From NCBI RefSeq assembly GCF_000003605.2, contig NW_003156238.1:297233-329353 (forward strand): 32,121 nt of DNA, written 5' to 3'. Positions 17,233 to 29,798 of this stretch are shown in pieces. Origin of the DNA: Saccoglossus kowalevskii (lineage: Eukaryota; Hemichordata; Enteropneusta; Harrimaniidae). Numbering within the stretch: position 1 is the first letter of the stretch; every line of letters starts with the position of its first letter. The notes under the pieces were generated by a model. It searched no databases. It saw only the letters and a list, made by a program, of their open reading frames with translations, and was not told the origin of the DNA. The translations under genes and the position numbers were made by a program.

Positions 17233-17607
17233 TTTTGTGACGTTTTCGAATAAAACATTCTCTGTCTGTTGTCTCGTTCAGAACAGTAATTTAGCTTATA
17301 TATTTCAAAAGACTAAGTATAGAGGTATAAGTTCGAACAAACTGGACAGTCATTGTTTACATAATTGTCACGTAACATCAAACATGGCGAACCTTGTAAA
17401 CATGACCAAGTCTGCTGTTGCGAGAGCACACTGTGGAATTTCTTGGTGAAATTTACGTCATGCATTATCCGTAATCAAGTCTATTGAAATGCGTCTCCGA
17501 TAATCAAAATAAAGATTATTCCGATTTCTTTGCAGGTTTGTTTTTTTGTCCCCAAATTATTTCATACTTGGCACATTTAACAGACTATTATTCTGTGACA
17601 AAGACAT
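17233..17607. other. Intergenic, nothing recognised
   Basis: No supported feature. Short open frames have no recognisable content. Confidence 0.4.
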
Positions 17608-17657
17608 NNNNNNNNNNNNNNNNNNNNNNNNNNNNNNNNNNNNNNNNNNNNNNNNNN
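17608..17657. other. Assembly gap (50 N)
   Basis: A run of exactly 50 N, probably a scaffolding placeholder, so the true gap length may differ. Order and distance across it, including the esterase gene relative to the orphan exon copy at 19902, depend on scaffolding. Confidence 0.98.
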
Positions 17658-19410
17658 AAAAATATACACTAAAAATGGCCAAACACATTAACCACTGATA
17701 TCATATAACTTATAAAGAGTGTCAGACAATGCATAATTTCAAGCTCGAGCGTAAAAAATGAAGAAAACTGCTGGCATTTGAGTCCGTACACCAGGAACAC
17801 AAGTACGACATGGTTGCCTAGGTTTTCTTTCCTGATTGTCGAGTCTTCGGAATGTGTTTTGTATAATTATTGTTGTTTTCCCCGAGGCGAAGACAAGCTG
17901 AAGGACCATGAAGCTAAATGGCAGTTCCATGCATGGGCTGAGTGAAAGAAAATATCTCTAAGCCTAAAATAAAACCTAATAAAAACACCTCTTTGTGTGT
18001 TTGTTAATTTTACATATGTTTGTCATGACAGTATGTTTGTAAATATCTAGAAAAATCCCGTCTTTCGTTGATAATTTCGATTGTTTGGAATGTCTGTCGA
18101 CCGTGTCCTAAAAATATGTTTGGAATGTTGATCCTCGTTGGTTTCTCAATACTGAGGAAGGGCGTCGATCAACACAATCAGCCGAGACAGGACACACATT
18201 GACCGTAATTCATGAATTATGGGCTGAAACCCCAAATAATTACACAAGTATTATTATTATATTTTTATTTTATTATACATCACAAAACTACAAAAGAGCT
18301 AGAGTTGTTCGCGGTGAAACAGCCGCCTTGAAAACGATGCAACTTCAACTGGCCATTTCGTACCTTGAAATAACAAAATAATAAAAATTCGAAGAGCATC
18401 GGGGAAAATATTAATAATCATTCTTATTAATCGCTTGCTTTATTTTATTCGAATCCATGAAATTCACGAGTTTTTTGACATTTGTTGGCAACTTCCGCGC
18501 TAAAAAAGATTGAAAATGTAGGTGTGGTTCTTTTTCGAGGTCCTGTTGATAATACGGACAAATATGGTTCTGTGACCCAGGTCGGGCTCCGATCATGTGA
18601 CTTTCAGCCAATCAATGATGTTTTAACAAACATATTTGAGGCTAATTGAAGGGTCGTCGTACCATCCAATCTCCGGCGTCTATTCACAAAGGTTTTTTAT
18701 GTGCTGTGACAGGCTTTAAAATTATTCGCTGAAAAACATCGGTATATTTTGACAAACAGATGGAATTGACCTCATTTCAAAAAGAAAATATTAGGCTGAG
18801 ATACGACGAATCAGTTTTCTCTGCAAGTTGTGAAATAAAGTAAACCAGAGTAGGGTCGATAATTTTCAGCTCTGAAGGACTTCCATGTGAATCCTGAGTT
18901 TCGAATTGTTCATCGACTGGGCACCAAAATATTGATGGCTATAACTAAATTTGACATTTTTTTTTTAAGCCCAATAAATTATTCATACATGTCAAGCTCT
19001 GTTCTATTTTTTCAGGGCATGTGGCCGTTTTTAGTCGAACATTTTTTTGTGGGAACACTTTTACGGTACGTATACGGTATAGACCGAACTCATTCAATGA
19101 TCTTGACTTAATTTTGAGAACTGAATGTCAAATTTTACTAGACCGACCGCCTGTGGACCGACGTGGATTTGGTATCGTTATTTATAACTTTTCCTCGTTT
19201 CCCTGCTCTGTCAAAAGGAGTTACCTATGCTTATTTCATGTAACTGTCTCATTAAAATAAAATAAAATATTACATCTAGAACAAGCACCCAAAACACGTA
19301 ACAAGAGGTCCCAGTTCAGTTGCATTCACGATACAAGTGTCATAGAACAATTAGATTTGAAGTGTTGCTCAGAATTTAATAATAGTTAATACCAGTTGTA
19401 TGTTCACTCT
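17658..19410. other. Intergenic, no gene supported
   Basis: AT-rich. A GGAAGGGCGTCGATCAACAC phrase near 18165 and its surroundings look like transposon-derived sequence, but I cannot name an element. I checked for a hammerhead-ribozyme core and did not find one. Confidence 0.35.
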
Positions 19411-19554
19411 TCACTATCAAAACCACCATTTCGACCACTCATGTGCCAGTGATCAGTGTTTGGGCGAGCGGTCGGTGTTTTCAATGAGAGAGCGAGCGAA
19501 AAAAACGCGATTCAAATGAGGTCGGTTTCCGGTCGGACAAGATTTTGATAGTGA
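19411..19554. mobile_element. Small inverted-repeat element, 144 bp
   Basis: Termini TCACTATCAAAACC (19411-19424) and, reverse-complemented, TCACTATCAAAATC (19541-19554) match at 13 of 14 positions. The interior contains further CGGTCGG and CGACC phrases. No target-site duplication was identified. Confidence 0.4.
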
Positions 19555-19901
19555 TAGATCCATCCCCAATTGACCCAACTTTATGGATTTTTTTCTACAA
19601 TTTGTTTGTTAACTTTGGATACCAATTTTGAACACACCTTTTGAAATTGTAAATGAAGAAACAAATACGTTTCAAATTTAATCTATAATGTTATTAATAC
19701 AATATATATAATGCATGTCATACTGCTTGCACCCGTGCGCTCGTGCACAGCTGTTATCCAGCTGTTAAGAGAAACGTGTTAGCTGATGTATCATTACCGT
19801 CAATAAAGTAACGCATGCATGGGGACTAGGTCGATTTCAAACTGATAGCTTACTCTTTTTAAAACTGAATAGCAAATTGTAACACTTTGTATTTATTACA
19901 G

Positions 19902-20074
19902 TAATCCTAATCGTAGTTCTGCAAGTAATGAAGATAACAACGATGACTGGCCATTGTTTACAGTGCCTGGTTTAGCGTATAAACAGCTCTCATTATCAAG
20001 GGAGAATAGTAACGCATTGAAAGCAAGAGAATGTACATTCTGGAATGAATTTGAAACAAAGCTTCAGAAATCTG
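19902..20074 (+). pseudogene. Orphan copy of esterase exon 7 on the opposite strand
   Basis: Same 173-nt length and same phases as exon 7 at 8133-8305, with its own acceptor (TGTATTTATTACAG) and a consensus donor (GTAAGT). By eye it differs at six of 173 bases (about 96.5% identity). Five differences change the amino acid (D to N, M to R, A to T, P to T, P to S) and one is silent. The encoded end reads FWNEFETKLQKS. No neighbouring esterase exon is recognisable on the plus strand between 17658 and 22600, and flanking introns look unrelated beyond about 20 bp. It could be a lone duplicated exon or part of a paralog with distant or missing exons. Confidence 0.85.
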
Positions 20075-20211
20075 GTAAGTTTGTATCATACGAGGTATAT
20101 TTCAATCATATAAAACTGCAACACACCAGATTCCACCCCTAAACCACAGCTAAGCACTTCACTATCGTACGCAGACGCGAAACGCAACACCTCACATCTC
20201 ACACTTACTGC

Positions 20212-20290
<79 letters not shown>
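20212..20290. repeat. (AAT)26 microsatellite
   Basis: 79 bp of uninterrupted AAT. Open frames across it encode only poly-Tyr, poly-Leu or poly-Ile and are not genes. Confidence 0.97.
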
Positions 20291-20291
20291 T

Positions 20292-20699
20292 CGACCCCAA
20301 CCCGATACAGTAAATGAGAGTGAGGAAGTCACAGTCCTGTGGAATATGCCAATAACAAACAGATAAAGAAATGGGTGCAAACAGACCAGATAAATTTATC
20401 AAGAACAAGAAACATAAAACAAGCATCCTCATTGACATGACAACACCATCAGATTAAAACAATTCTGTGAAACTGGCTGAAAAGTTGCCCAAGTACAAAG
20501 ACCTTAAAATTGAGTTCAACAAAATGTATGTAATGACAACTAGAACAATGCCAGTAGTGATCGGGGCACTAAGGCTCATAAAAAAGGGCCTGGAAATATA
20601 CACCGGCAATATTCCTTAAGATATTAACATCTCGGAACTCCATAAGATCTGCATCCTTAGAAGCGCCCACACACTAAAAAGAATACTATCAACATAACA
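20292..20699 (+). mobile_element. C-terminal fragment of an R2/NeSL-like non-LTR retrotransposon
   Basis: Begins directly after (AAT)26. One frame reads PDTVNESEEVTVLWNMPI (to 20354). After a one-base shift, 20362-20697 reads GANRPDKFIKNKKHKTSILI then DM, LAEKLPKYKDLKIEF, MPVVIGALRLIKKGLE and a closing LRSAHTLKRILST with stop. RPD followed by a hydrophobic strand ending IDM resembles the restriction-like endonuclease (PD-D/ExK type) at the C-terminus of R2-like elements. The frameshift and two in-frame stops (20455, 20617) make it dead. The clade is from remembered motif style. Confidence 0.65.
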
Positions 20700-21272
20700 T
20701 TTTGTCTCTGGCGCCCGAGATCCATGGCAATGATAGACATAAATCACATGATGACGATTTATTGTCTTGTCAAAAAATCGCATTTTGTATAGTTCAAAAG
20801 CCCCATGTGTCGATGACGGAGGTCACGTGGCCGTCATGTCAATCAACTGAATGCGCAGTTTTAAAGATACTTCAAAATTGCGTTTCTTCTCAAACAGCTG
20901 TTAGGGAGTAGACATGTTGTATTGTGCTGCATGGTTACCGGATATGACGCTCATGGCTAATTAGAGTAAGATCTGTACCTCACAATCATCAATCCAACGT
21001 CATGCATGTGCGTGTTTGTCATTTGAATAATCGGAAAGATTACCATATGTCAATTCCCATTTTATTGCATGTTGTTCTTACATTATTTCAAAAAATATTC
21101 GACTCCGAATCAACTATGACAATGAGAAAGTTCATTGCTTTGACTATGAGATATTCCCGTAGAATTAGTATAGGTGTGTAATCTGTAGTGACTTGTTTTA
21201 CTTTGAAAACCTGTAGAGGATCACGCCATCGCCCTGAACGTGCATGTGAACGTGATTCACTGTAAATTGAAA
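20700..21272. other. Intergenic, no gene supported
   Basis: A 70-codon open frame at 20702-20911 has no recognisable motif and no comparative support. Nothing else seen. Confidence 0.35.
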
Positions 21273-21438
21273 TTAAAGCGGGGGAGTCGTCACCTGCGCA
21301 TGCGTGAGATGGCCATAGCCTGTCATTGTTTACAAACAAGCGTCTACCCATGAGCCTTTGCGTTTTTTATTGTGTGTTGTTATCGTCGCTTGGGACTCAA
21401 TTCCCGCACGTGCGCAAGTGACGACCCTCCCGCTTTAA
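21273..21438. mobile_element. Candidate TTAA-flanked MITE (piggyBac-type), 166 bp
   Basis: Long inverted repeats of about 36 bp: left TTAAAGCGGGGGAGTCGTCA against the reverse complement of the right, TTAAAGCGGGAGGGTCGTCA, continuing with (C/T)TGCGCA(T/C)G. Both ends carry TTAA, the duplicated target of piggyBac-type transposases. No coding capacity. Confidence 0.6.
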
Positions 21439-22646
21439 GAACTCGGCGAACAAATTTTAACACGGCATTATTCACTATCACGCTTGTCGCCATTTCATGT
21501 TTTGTTTTCTTACTTGTTTGTTCGAATCTAAAGTCCGTATGATTGTTTAGTGACGTCAAACCATACTCAGATGTGGTATTGTCTGGTTACTAGGGAAATG
21601 TCAACTTCAAGAATGATCATGTTTTTTTGTTTTCTTCTCTCTAAAGGTGAGACATGTGGCGCGAAAGAAGCATCTAAATACTCGGAAGAAGCAAACACGT
21701 CTTAGCAATTTGCAGTATTATTTGGTCGCCTTTTCTGCATCAGTAATTTCAATTTGAGGGGCGTACGTTGGCCGTCAAACATTTGGTATTACATAATGCA
21801 AGCAATACAAAGTAGTGATACGTGCTTTTTCATAATGCTTTAGGATTACTTTACATGTGACGATTGTCTAATATTGATTTGAGATTGTAATTCTTTACAT
21901 AATTGTATTCACGAAATGATTTGTAATTAAATAGTCATTACCCAGCACTTTTCAGTTATTATTTATATGTCATTTACGATTTATGTGTCACGCGATATTT
22001 TCGTTTTGCCATATGCGCATATTTGTTTTTCCAAACTTGTTGCAACTTTCAGGGCTCACACCACTAATTGGAACTCCACAGACGACAATGTTAACATATG
22101 AGAAGATGGCTATATGAAAATGATAAACAAAGTTGAAAACTTGGAAATCAACATGCCAGTAATCAACCATAGGAAAAAAAACATGTTGGCCAGCTCAAAC
22201 TTATGCAAATCTCAGGTAAACAAGACATGCCTACTGTATTTGGAGAGCATCCAGAGAAATCACTGGAAACCACCAAGATTAGAACATCCAAATACATACA
22301 GAATAAATTCACATGTACACAGCCGCTAAGTAATAGACAACAGACCACATTAAAGTCTCACCTTTGACCGCCATCTTTGATACACGCCCTCAAACAGGGC
22401 CACTTGAGAAAAAAACAAATATTTAAAAAATTCCATTGTTCTTGTAAGGCATTTAAATTGGGCTTTCATAATTGTTAGAAGCTGATATATTTTTTATAAC
22501 AATTTTCGAGCCATGTGATAGTCGGAAACTGTCATTCGTCTCCGATGCCTGTCAATAGATTAACTTTTACACATTAGCTTAATTGCTTGAAGTGAGCCCT
22601 CACGCATCTTGATTTAGTGCAAAAGGAGAAGTAAAACCCATTGCAT
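21439..22646. other. Intergenic, no gene supported
   Basis: AT-rich, with several short open frames lacking motifs. No RNA gene or defined repeat seen. Confidence 0.35.
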
Positions 22647-23135
22647 GATATGATTTGTCTACATCTCACTGCTGATTGTTGATATGATTTGTCTACATCT
22701 CACTGCTGATTGGTGATATAATTTGACTACATCTGGCTGGTGATTGGTGATATGATTTGACTACATCTGGCTGGTGATTGGTGATATGATTTGACTACAT
22801 CTCGCTGCTGATTGGTGATATGATTTGACTACATCTCGCTGCTGATTGGTGATATGATTTGACTACATCTCGCTGCTGATTGGTGATATGATTTGACTAC
22901 ATCTTGCTGCTGATTGGTGGTAATATTTGACTATATCTCACTGCTGATTGGTGATATGATTTGACTACATCTCGCTGCTGATTGGTGATATGATTTGACT
23001 ACATCTCGCTGCTGATTGGTGATATGATTTGACTACATCTCGCTGCTGATTGGTGATATGATTTGACTACATCTCGCTGCTGATTGGTGATATGATTTGA
23101 CTACATCTCGCTGCTGATTGGTGATATGATTTGAT
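22647..23135. repeat. 34-bp minisatellite, 14 full units plus a partial, with CCAAT boxes
   Basis: Units begin GATATGATTTGACTACATCT and end CTGCTGATTGGT, at exactly 34-bp spacing from 22647 to 23122, then a partial unit. The first two units carry GTCTAC, units 3-4 carry GGCTGGTG, unit 9 is the most diverged, and units 10-14 are nearly identical. Units 2-14 contain TGATTGG, the reverse of a CCAATCA box (NF-Y type). Unit 1 has GATTGT instead. Confidence 0.95.
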
Positions 23136-26100
23136 AAAATGGCATCCCTACCAAGGTGTAATAATGGTTTTCCCTGTGAGGACAGACACCACATGCACAT
23201 GATATCGGTTGCATCTTTTTGGATGAAATAATTCCAATACTAGTCCGGGACTCAAACTGGGAATTCGCTGGTAAGGATTACGATACGTGACATTAATCTA
23301 ATAAAGTAACAAAACGATTGTGACGCAATTCATGATGAGACAGGCATGATCCAATTATATGCATATCTTTATCTATATTTACTTCTATTATATACTTCTT
23401 ATTCACGTACCACAATATGGAAGTAAGAAGCCTTATGTCAACTCGATAGATTTAATAAATATTCACCACCTTTTGCAAAAAAATGCAAAACGAATAATTA
23501 CAAATAATGCTCTCAACATATAACAATATATGAGCACATAAGTACAGGGTGGCAACTGACGTCACTGGGTTATTATTTCAATACAGTGGTGACACGTCCT
23601 GATCCGTAAGCTGCCCAACCCCTGCGTTTTCAATAAAAAAATAATTTATTGCATCCAGCCTTTGAACGTTCCCAGGTAGATTAATGTTTATCACTCGGAA
23701 TGAAAAAGCGTCAATCAGCTGACCATTTGTCGGAAATTTAGACTTATCAGTGTTTCATTGCTGCTTTATCAACATAATGGTAATTATTCATCGAAAACTG
23801 ACTAACGAAATCTTTCATTGCATAATATAGGGATGGGAAAATACTGTTTGCTGTCAATTTAAGAACGATCGTATTATTATGCAAAGGTTAACGAAATACA
23901 TCACATATTTATTGTATCATATTTGATGTTGTCTGTATCAAGAGTAACTCCATCATATTACAGGTGCATAGAAAGCGATCTGTGACTAAAACAATGACAT
24001 ATTCCTTATAAATTATCTCAAGCTTAATTAATGTATACAATTATTGTAGAAACTTATAACCTTGGAATGTGCTTTTACCATTTTTTTTAAATGTGTGACA
24101 TATAATTTCATTGTGGTACTTAATTGTGGTATTCCACTGAACACTATATATTATTCCTACTTAGTTTGTGTTAGATACCCCACAAAAACACATTACAAGC
24201 AACGATATTTTAGGAAGGTCTAGTCGATGTATGGTCAAGCAGTTAGTACAATTATTAAAAATAATATCAACAACTCTGCGAAATGGTCTTAATCTATGAA
24301 ACTAATAGAATTAGTTAAATGTGGTTTTGAAATATTCAAAACAGTTGTGTATGTCGTTTATTTGGACATATCTCCAATAGAGTTGTTATCACTACCACCA
24401 TTTTCTTTTGTGTTTCGTCATACCCATATTGCTGAACACGCATACTGACGCTTGTCTATAAACCTGGTGTTAAACTGATTGTCATTGAAGACTATGTATC
24501 TCTTAAATGTAGATAGAATGGTAAGATTTGCACACAAATAAATAACATCTGTTACCAACAAAGAACTGTATTGATGTTACAGTAGGCTTTTAAAAAATAA
24601 ACAAATGTTATTTTTCCACTGAAGTTGAAATATATAATTATTATGTAATCAGAATATTCTGGAATGTTAACGCAAATAAATTCGGCATGTTGTTTGAAAC
24701 TGCGGAAAACAAAATTACATTCGTCACTGTAAAGTTTAATGGATGTTGCAACTGTATTGCAGCCTTCCAAACGAGACAATATCGCGTGGCTTGCAAACTT
24801 GTATTTAACGATCACATTTTTTCACAACTGAATTTACCTATATTTAACCCTTATCGTATATTTAACTCTAATATTACCAGTACATATCAATTTACACATA
24901 TATCTTCTACAGACCTACCACCTTATTACATTGTAATGGGTAATTTAAAATATTCATAACGGCAAAATCTATATACAAAATAACAGCGTGTGCTATTGAG
25001 TTTATTGACGTCACACATTGGACGTTTCCCGTAAACAAAACGTTAATTTAACTGTCATGGTGAAAGTCTTAGAGCAAGACATATTTTTATTATTTAATTG
25101 GGAAGTTAATGGAACAAGAAATATGTTGTATGAATTCCCAATTATCTTATTTTTTTCACAAATTTACTAATTGTGTATAATATCTAGTGACCAATTGAGG
25201 TTATTAACAAATCTTTGCCACTGATCAACCTCAAGGAGCTCTGAATTCATTGAGGTCAACCAGGGAGTCTACAGCGTTCATCATAATAACCTAGTGCAGG
25301 TGAATATATATCATTCCAGTATGGACAATATACAAAGTATCTAAGAATAGCCATAGACATGTTGAAAAAGTAAAAAAACATTGCAAAAAATAAAACCTCA
25401 AAAATATACATGCATATAAATACTATCTTTCCAAGATCTTTTTTTTCTCCAAGTAATTCAGAGTAGAACGAGATGAATCAACGCTATAGTTCTCCACGTT
25501 TATCATAATATTGTATGCAACCAATATCTTTCAGGATACCTCGGGTCATTCTTGAGGGTAGTTAACACCCATGATATTAAAAATGCCTTGATCAATAAAA
25601 CTCTAAGTTACTGTGAAACATTATTTTGATTTTTCAATGGACCAATACTACATTTGACAGGGTTATCTAAAAGCTATATGATAAGACCAATTAAAACAAC
25701 TTGATGCATTATAAGTATTACTTCCCTGTCAAATTAATTGTTCATGCTTATTTGAATCCTTGCAGGCCAATTTTATCATGCTTTGCTAGGTTCAAATTTA
25801 TATCCAATCAGAGGATCCCAAATAAAGATGATTCCCCGCAAATGCTAGAGGGCGCTATAGCTCAACATTTATCACCATTAATATTATTAAGAATGATGTA
25901 TAAATCTATATGCCCTGGACACTCTATTGAAACCAGCATAATGTAGTTCCATGCACAATGTAGTCGCCGTCAAATTTATTCAAAACGCTTCAATCTCATC
26001 ATTGGCAGATATTTATTTGAATATTACCAGTTGTTATCGCCGGTTTGAAATTTAATATTATAGAACATATTAATTCTCAGTTAGCAGGGAATTCTTGATA

Positions 26101-27584
26101 GACGTTATTCATTAAATACGACACTGTGATTTGTGTGAGTTGTAAAATAATTGTTATAATGATGTTTTCAAACAGCAACCAATAAAATTAAAATACCCTG
26201 TAGATTACTGTTATACAAATCATGGAAGGTACTAACGGAAGGAACCACGACGCCTCTCAAGTGGCCACTTAAGCTTCTTAACAGGCTTATTTTCTTTTGT
26301 TTCAACCCAAGTTAATCCTGATGAGGACATTGTCTAGTTCATCGTTGATGTCCATGATAGTTTGCGATTGTTTACACAAGTAACGAGTTAGCGGAATATG
26401 ATACAACTCCGCCGATTTGTAAATGTGACCATAAAATAGATGCGCATTATGAAACTACGGTCATCATACATGCGCACTCGGTTGGTTTAGGTGTGAAATG
26501 TCAAAATACGTATTTCACAACCGGAAATTCAATTCAAACAATTAAACAGATTTTAAATACAGGTAAACCAGACAGAGCTCGAAAACTACCCGGGTATGGG
26601 ATAAACGGAAAATGACATGGTTAGAACATTCAGGAATCGGCAATGATAATTGATTTTATTATATACTGTTGCTTGTCATATTTGTATCGAACTTTAGCTC
26701 AGGACGCAACATTTGTTTCTCTTTTTTTAAATCTGTTTCTACATTTATCTCATGAATAATTTGCTGTTATTGTGAAACTTGTCAGACTGAACATTCTACA
26801 TATTTGCTGAAAACACCAGAGTGTCTACCTGTATTACTGTATGACAGTGGCTCTTGGTACACTGCATAAATAGTAACAGACAAAGACACGTAAAATAAAC
26901 TCCAAAATTATTTAGTTTAACATATAAAATATTATTACTATTGTGCATCTCGTCATATTGAAATATTCGCCTATTCTAACCCAGGAACAATGAAACCAAA
27001 ATTGTTTGCACACAAACCATTACCAAAAACCACTGTGACTGACCGCAAAAAATAAAAAGTGTGAGCCACACAGTAAGTGGCTTATAGAAACAAGCCATAG
27101 TAACCATTACGTTCGGAATAGCGTCCCTTGAGTTAAAACAATTGGAAATAAAGAAACTAATCTCAACTATAGTAGGTATGGTAAAAAAATTATCTCCAGT
27201 ATACGTTACAGAAACAAATATTGTTAAAACTGATCTCGCACACATTTGATACAGCATAACAAAATACAAATTTACACTAACACAATTTTAGATACTTATT
27301 CACTATCCACACCTATTTATTGGTAATTCAAAAATATCTTTTACAATACACACCACCGATCTTACATGAAAGCAAGATAATGTGTATTCTGGATTCAATT
27401 TGAAGCAAAGCATAAAACAGAAAATAAAATGTTTATATTTTATTCAATGTTTGGGATCATTTGAGTTTTGCGTATCGATATATTATATTGAAAATATTTC
27501 ACGAAATTGTCCATCTAATGTAATCAGATGACAGTACTGTTTTACAAATAACTACAAGATACACCCACTTGAACAAGTATACGT
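23136..27584. other. Long AT-rich region without a supported gene
   Basis: No exon with splice sites plus recognisable content, no RNA gene. It includes one dispersed-repeat copy at 25975-26090. Open frames at 24552-24959 and 26976-27269 show no motif that I recognise. Confidence 0.4.
25975..26090. repeat. Dispersed repeat, copy 2 (partner 10105-10235)
   Basis: Shares ATTCAAAACGCTTCAA and TTTGAATATTAC with 10121-10180 in the same orientation and order. Boundaries approximate. Confidence 0.45.
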
Positions 27585-27645
27585 TTCAAAACTCTTAATG
27601 AGTGATCGTTTTTCGTAGTTTTTACTGCAATGACAGCGAATCCGT
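27585..27645. repeat. Direct repeat of about 60 bp, copy 1
   Basis: AACTCTTAATGAGTGATCGT, then CGTAGTTTTTACTGCAATGA and CAGCGAAT. The matching copy lies at 27938-27998. On the minus strand both read (A/S)VIAVKTT, so an old duplicated exon is conceivable, though no splice structure is convincing. Confidence 0.6.
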
Positions 27646-27937
27646 CATTGAAATACGCTGACTTGTGGAAGATAGTATGTGAGAGATTTGGTGTGTATTT
27701 GCTCTCACTATATGTATAGTAATCTTCTGGCATACGTGATGTACTGTAAACCTCTACATGTTATATTTCACATATTCTAAGTTTACATCACCAGTACTTC
27801 ATTCGTTTTATAATTCTTGACACAGTCTCAATATATTTTGTAGCCTTGTAGTTCACTGTACAGACAAATTTTGTTCTTCAAATTTGAAGTGTAGCATTCC
27901 TACTGGGAGCAGAAAGTATTTGCGTACCCACAACCTT

Positions 27938-27998
27938 TTACAACTCTTAACAAGTGATCGTTTTATCGTAGTTTTTACTGCAATGACAGAGAATTCTT
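27938..27998. repeat. Direct repeat of about 60 bp, copy 2
   Basis: AACTCTTAACAAGTGATCGT, then CGTAGTTTTTACTGCAATGA and CAGAGAAT, 355 bp from copy 1 in the same orientation, with one single-base indel in the T-run and several substitutions. Confidence 0.6.
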
Positions 27999-28477
27999 TG
28001 ATTCGTGCGGGTGGGTACATGTACATGTATGTTTCAGTTGGTTTTACAATGCATCATTGGTGAGACCCATTATACTACCTGTTGCATGGGCTATAGCGAT
28101 GAACTTATGATAGTGACATGCGAATTCGAATCAATAATTATATCTGACTTTCCTTTTGTTCACGCCACTATAGTGCACAATGCCTTCTCACTAGATACAT
28201 ACATTTATATGTACAGTATAATACATTTAGGACAGTACTGAAAGGTTGTCAACATCATTGATCAAGTGCGACGCCGTACACGTTTCTCTGTCGACCATGG
28301 CCTCACTCGTAACGAACAGTTCTAGCCTTATGTATTCCATTCAAGTTTATTGTTCATTATCAACCGCTGATACCTTATACATGATACCCTATACTAGTAA
28401 TATAATATGCCACTTTCCAGGGAGTAGCGCGACCGGGCAGTTGAAAGACGCCTGCTAATATTCGGAAAAAGAATTGT

Positions 28478-28483
28478 TTTATT
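28478..28483 (-). promoter_or_regulatory. Candidate poly(A) signal AATAAA (copy 2)
   Basis: AATAAA on the minus strand at the position aligned with 1437-1442 in copy 1. Conservation in both copies is the only support. Confidence 0.3.
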
Positions 28484-29792
28484 TTGCAACGTCGATACAT
28501 CAACAAGCACAATGCCACGCGTGCATGTTCACCTTACACGTCATGTCCGGTATTCACATAAATGCAGAACGCTGGAACTTCAACTACGGGGAAGTGGTCT
28601 ACTACACACATTTGTAAATAGGTGGTTGGCGGTGTTGGGTCACATCTAACGTAATACTGGTAGATTATATATCAACTGAACTATGATTCATAGCTCTCCG
28701 TTGGGATTGCATCAAAAATATATTAGTGAGTTGTTGCCTGTATAATCTTTTCTACTCCATGGAGTGGGAGAATCTCCATACTCTCGCGCCACCAAAAGCA
28801 TAATTGAATAAACGTTAGGAAATATATTCTATTATCATGTACAACAGTTCTGTTACAGTTAATATTGCACATATTGATTACAAGCATGTAGTAATTCACA
28901 ACAACTTTACTTTTTGTATGCATATTATCACCCTTTATTAGTAACCCGGAAAATAAATGTCTTCAAGTATTACATTAAAAATGATATGCTTAATCTTTTT
29001 GCGCCTAATATCGGAGGTGGTCGAAATTGATATTATAATTTGACATAATTAAAGACGAAAGAAGCGTACAGCTATATGTTATATAAGAAGAGATTTCATA
29101 TAATATTTATCGTCAGGAAATGATACATAACAGTTGTCATTTTCACTTCTCCAATTGGTAAAAACCGATGATTTGTTCTGAAAACAAAGACAAAACATTA
29201 TGTGTCATTGTATTCGAATTATAAGTTTGCATTCACAATTGGGAAGAGTAATGTTTCGCTTCCAAATTGATAAATATGTAAATAACTTATTTCCCCCTCT
29301 ACATTCCTCGTAAATAAATAGTAACACATTGATATACAAATTTACTTCAGATCAATATGTTGCTTGTAAGTATAACGAAACTGTTGATTTTATCATGAAT
29401 TTCATATCAAGAATAATAATTATTATTATATTATTACATATATCAAAATTATTTTGACATTGTGTTTTAATAAACATATTAATAGTACTAACACTTGGTG
29501 TGGGCTGCTCAGAATTGAGCAAAATTTATTGACATTTTTGCACTATGAAATGCTTTTACAAAAACGTAGACCAGTTTGTCAATACAACATCATCATTTTA
29601 TATTTGAATTGTTTTTCATTATACTACAAAATGACACCACGCTGTAACTTAACAGTGACAGTGAACAGGTTTATAATAACTGAAGCCAATACACCAGATT
29701 TATTAATGTTAATCCGAATTACTTTTATCAACTGATACGAATTTGTGAATTATTATATGTATACTTTTGTGCAATGTAATATTAAACTGATT

Positions 29793-29798
<6 letters not shown>

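Noticed and set aside
18110-18200. Possible hammerhead ribozyme or Penelope-element end near CTGAGGAAGGGCG
   Set aside because: The CTGATGA and GAAA core elements are not present in the right order on either strand.
20192-20438. Poly-Tyr and poly-Leu open frames
   Set aside because: These are translations of the (AAT)26 microsatellite.
28246-28458. 70-codon plus-strand open frame
   Set aside because: It overlaps the non-coding end of the duplicated segment and has no counterpart in copy 1.
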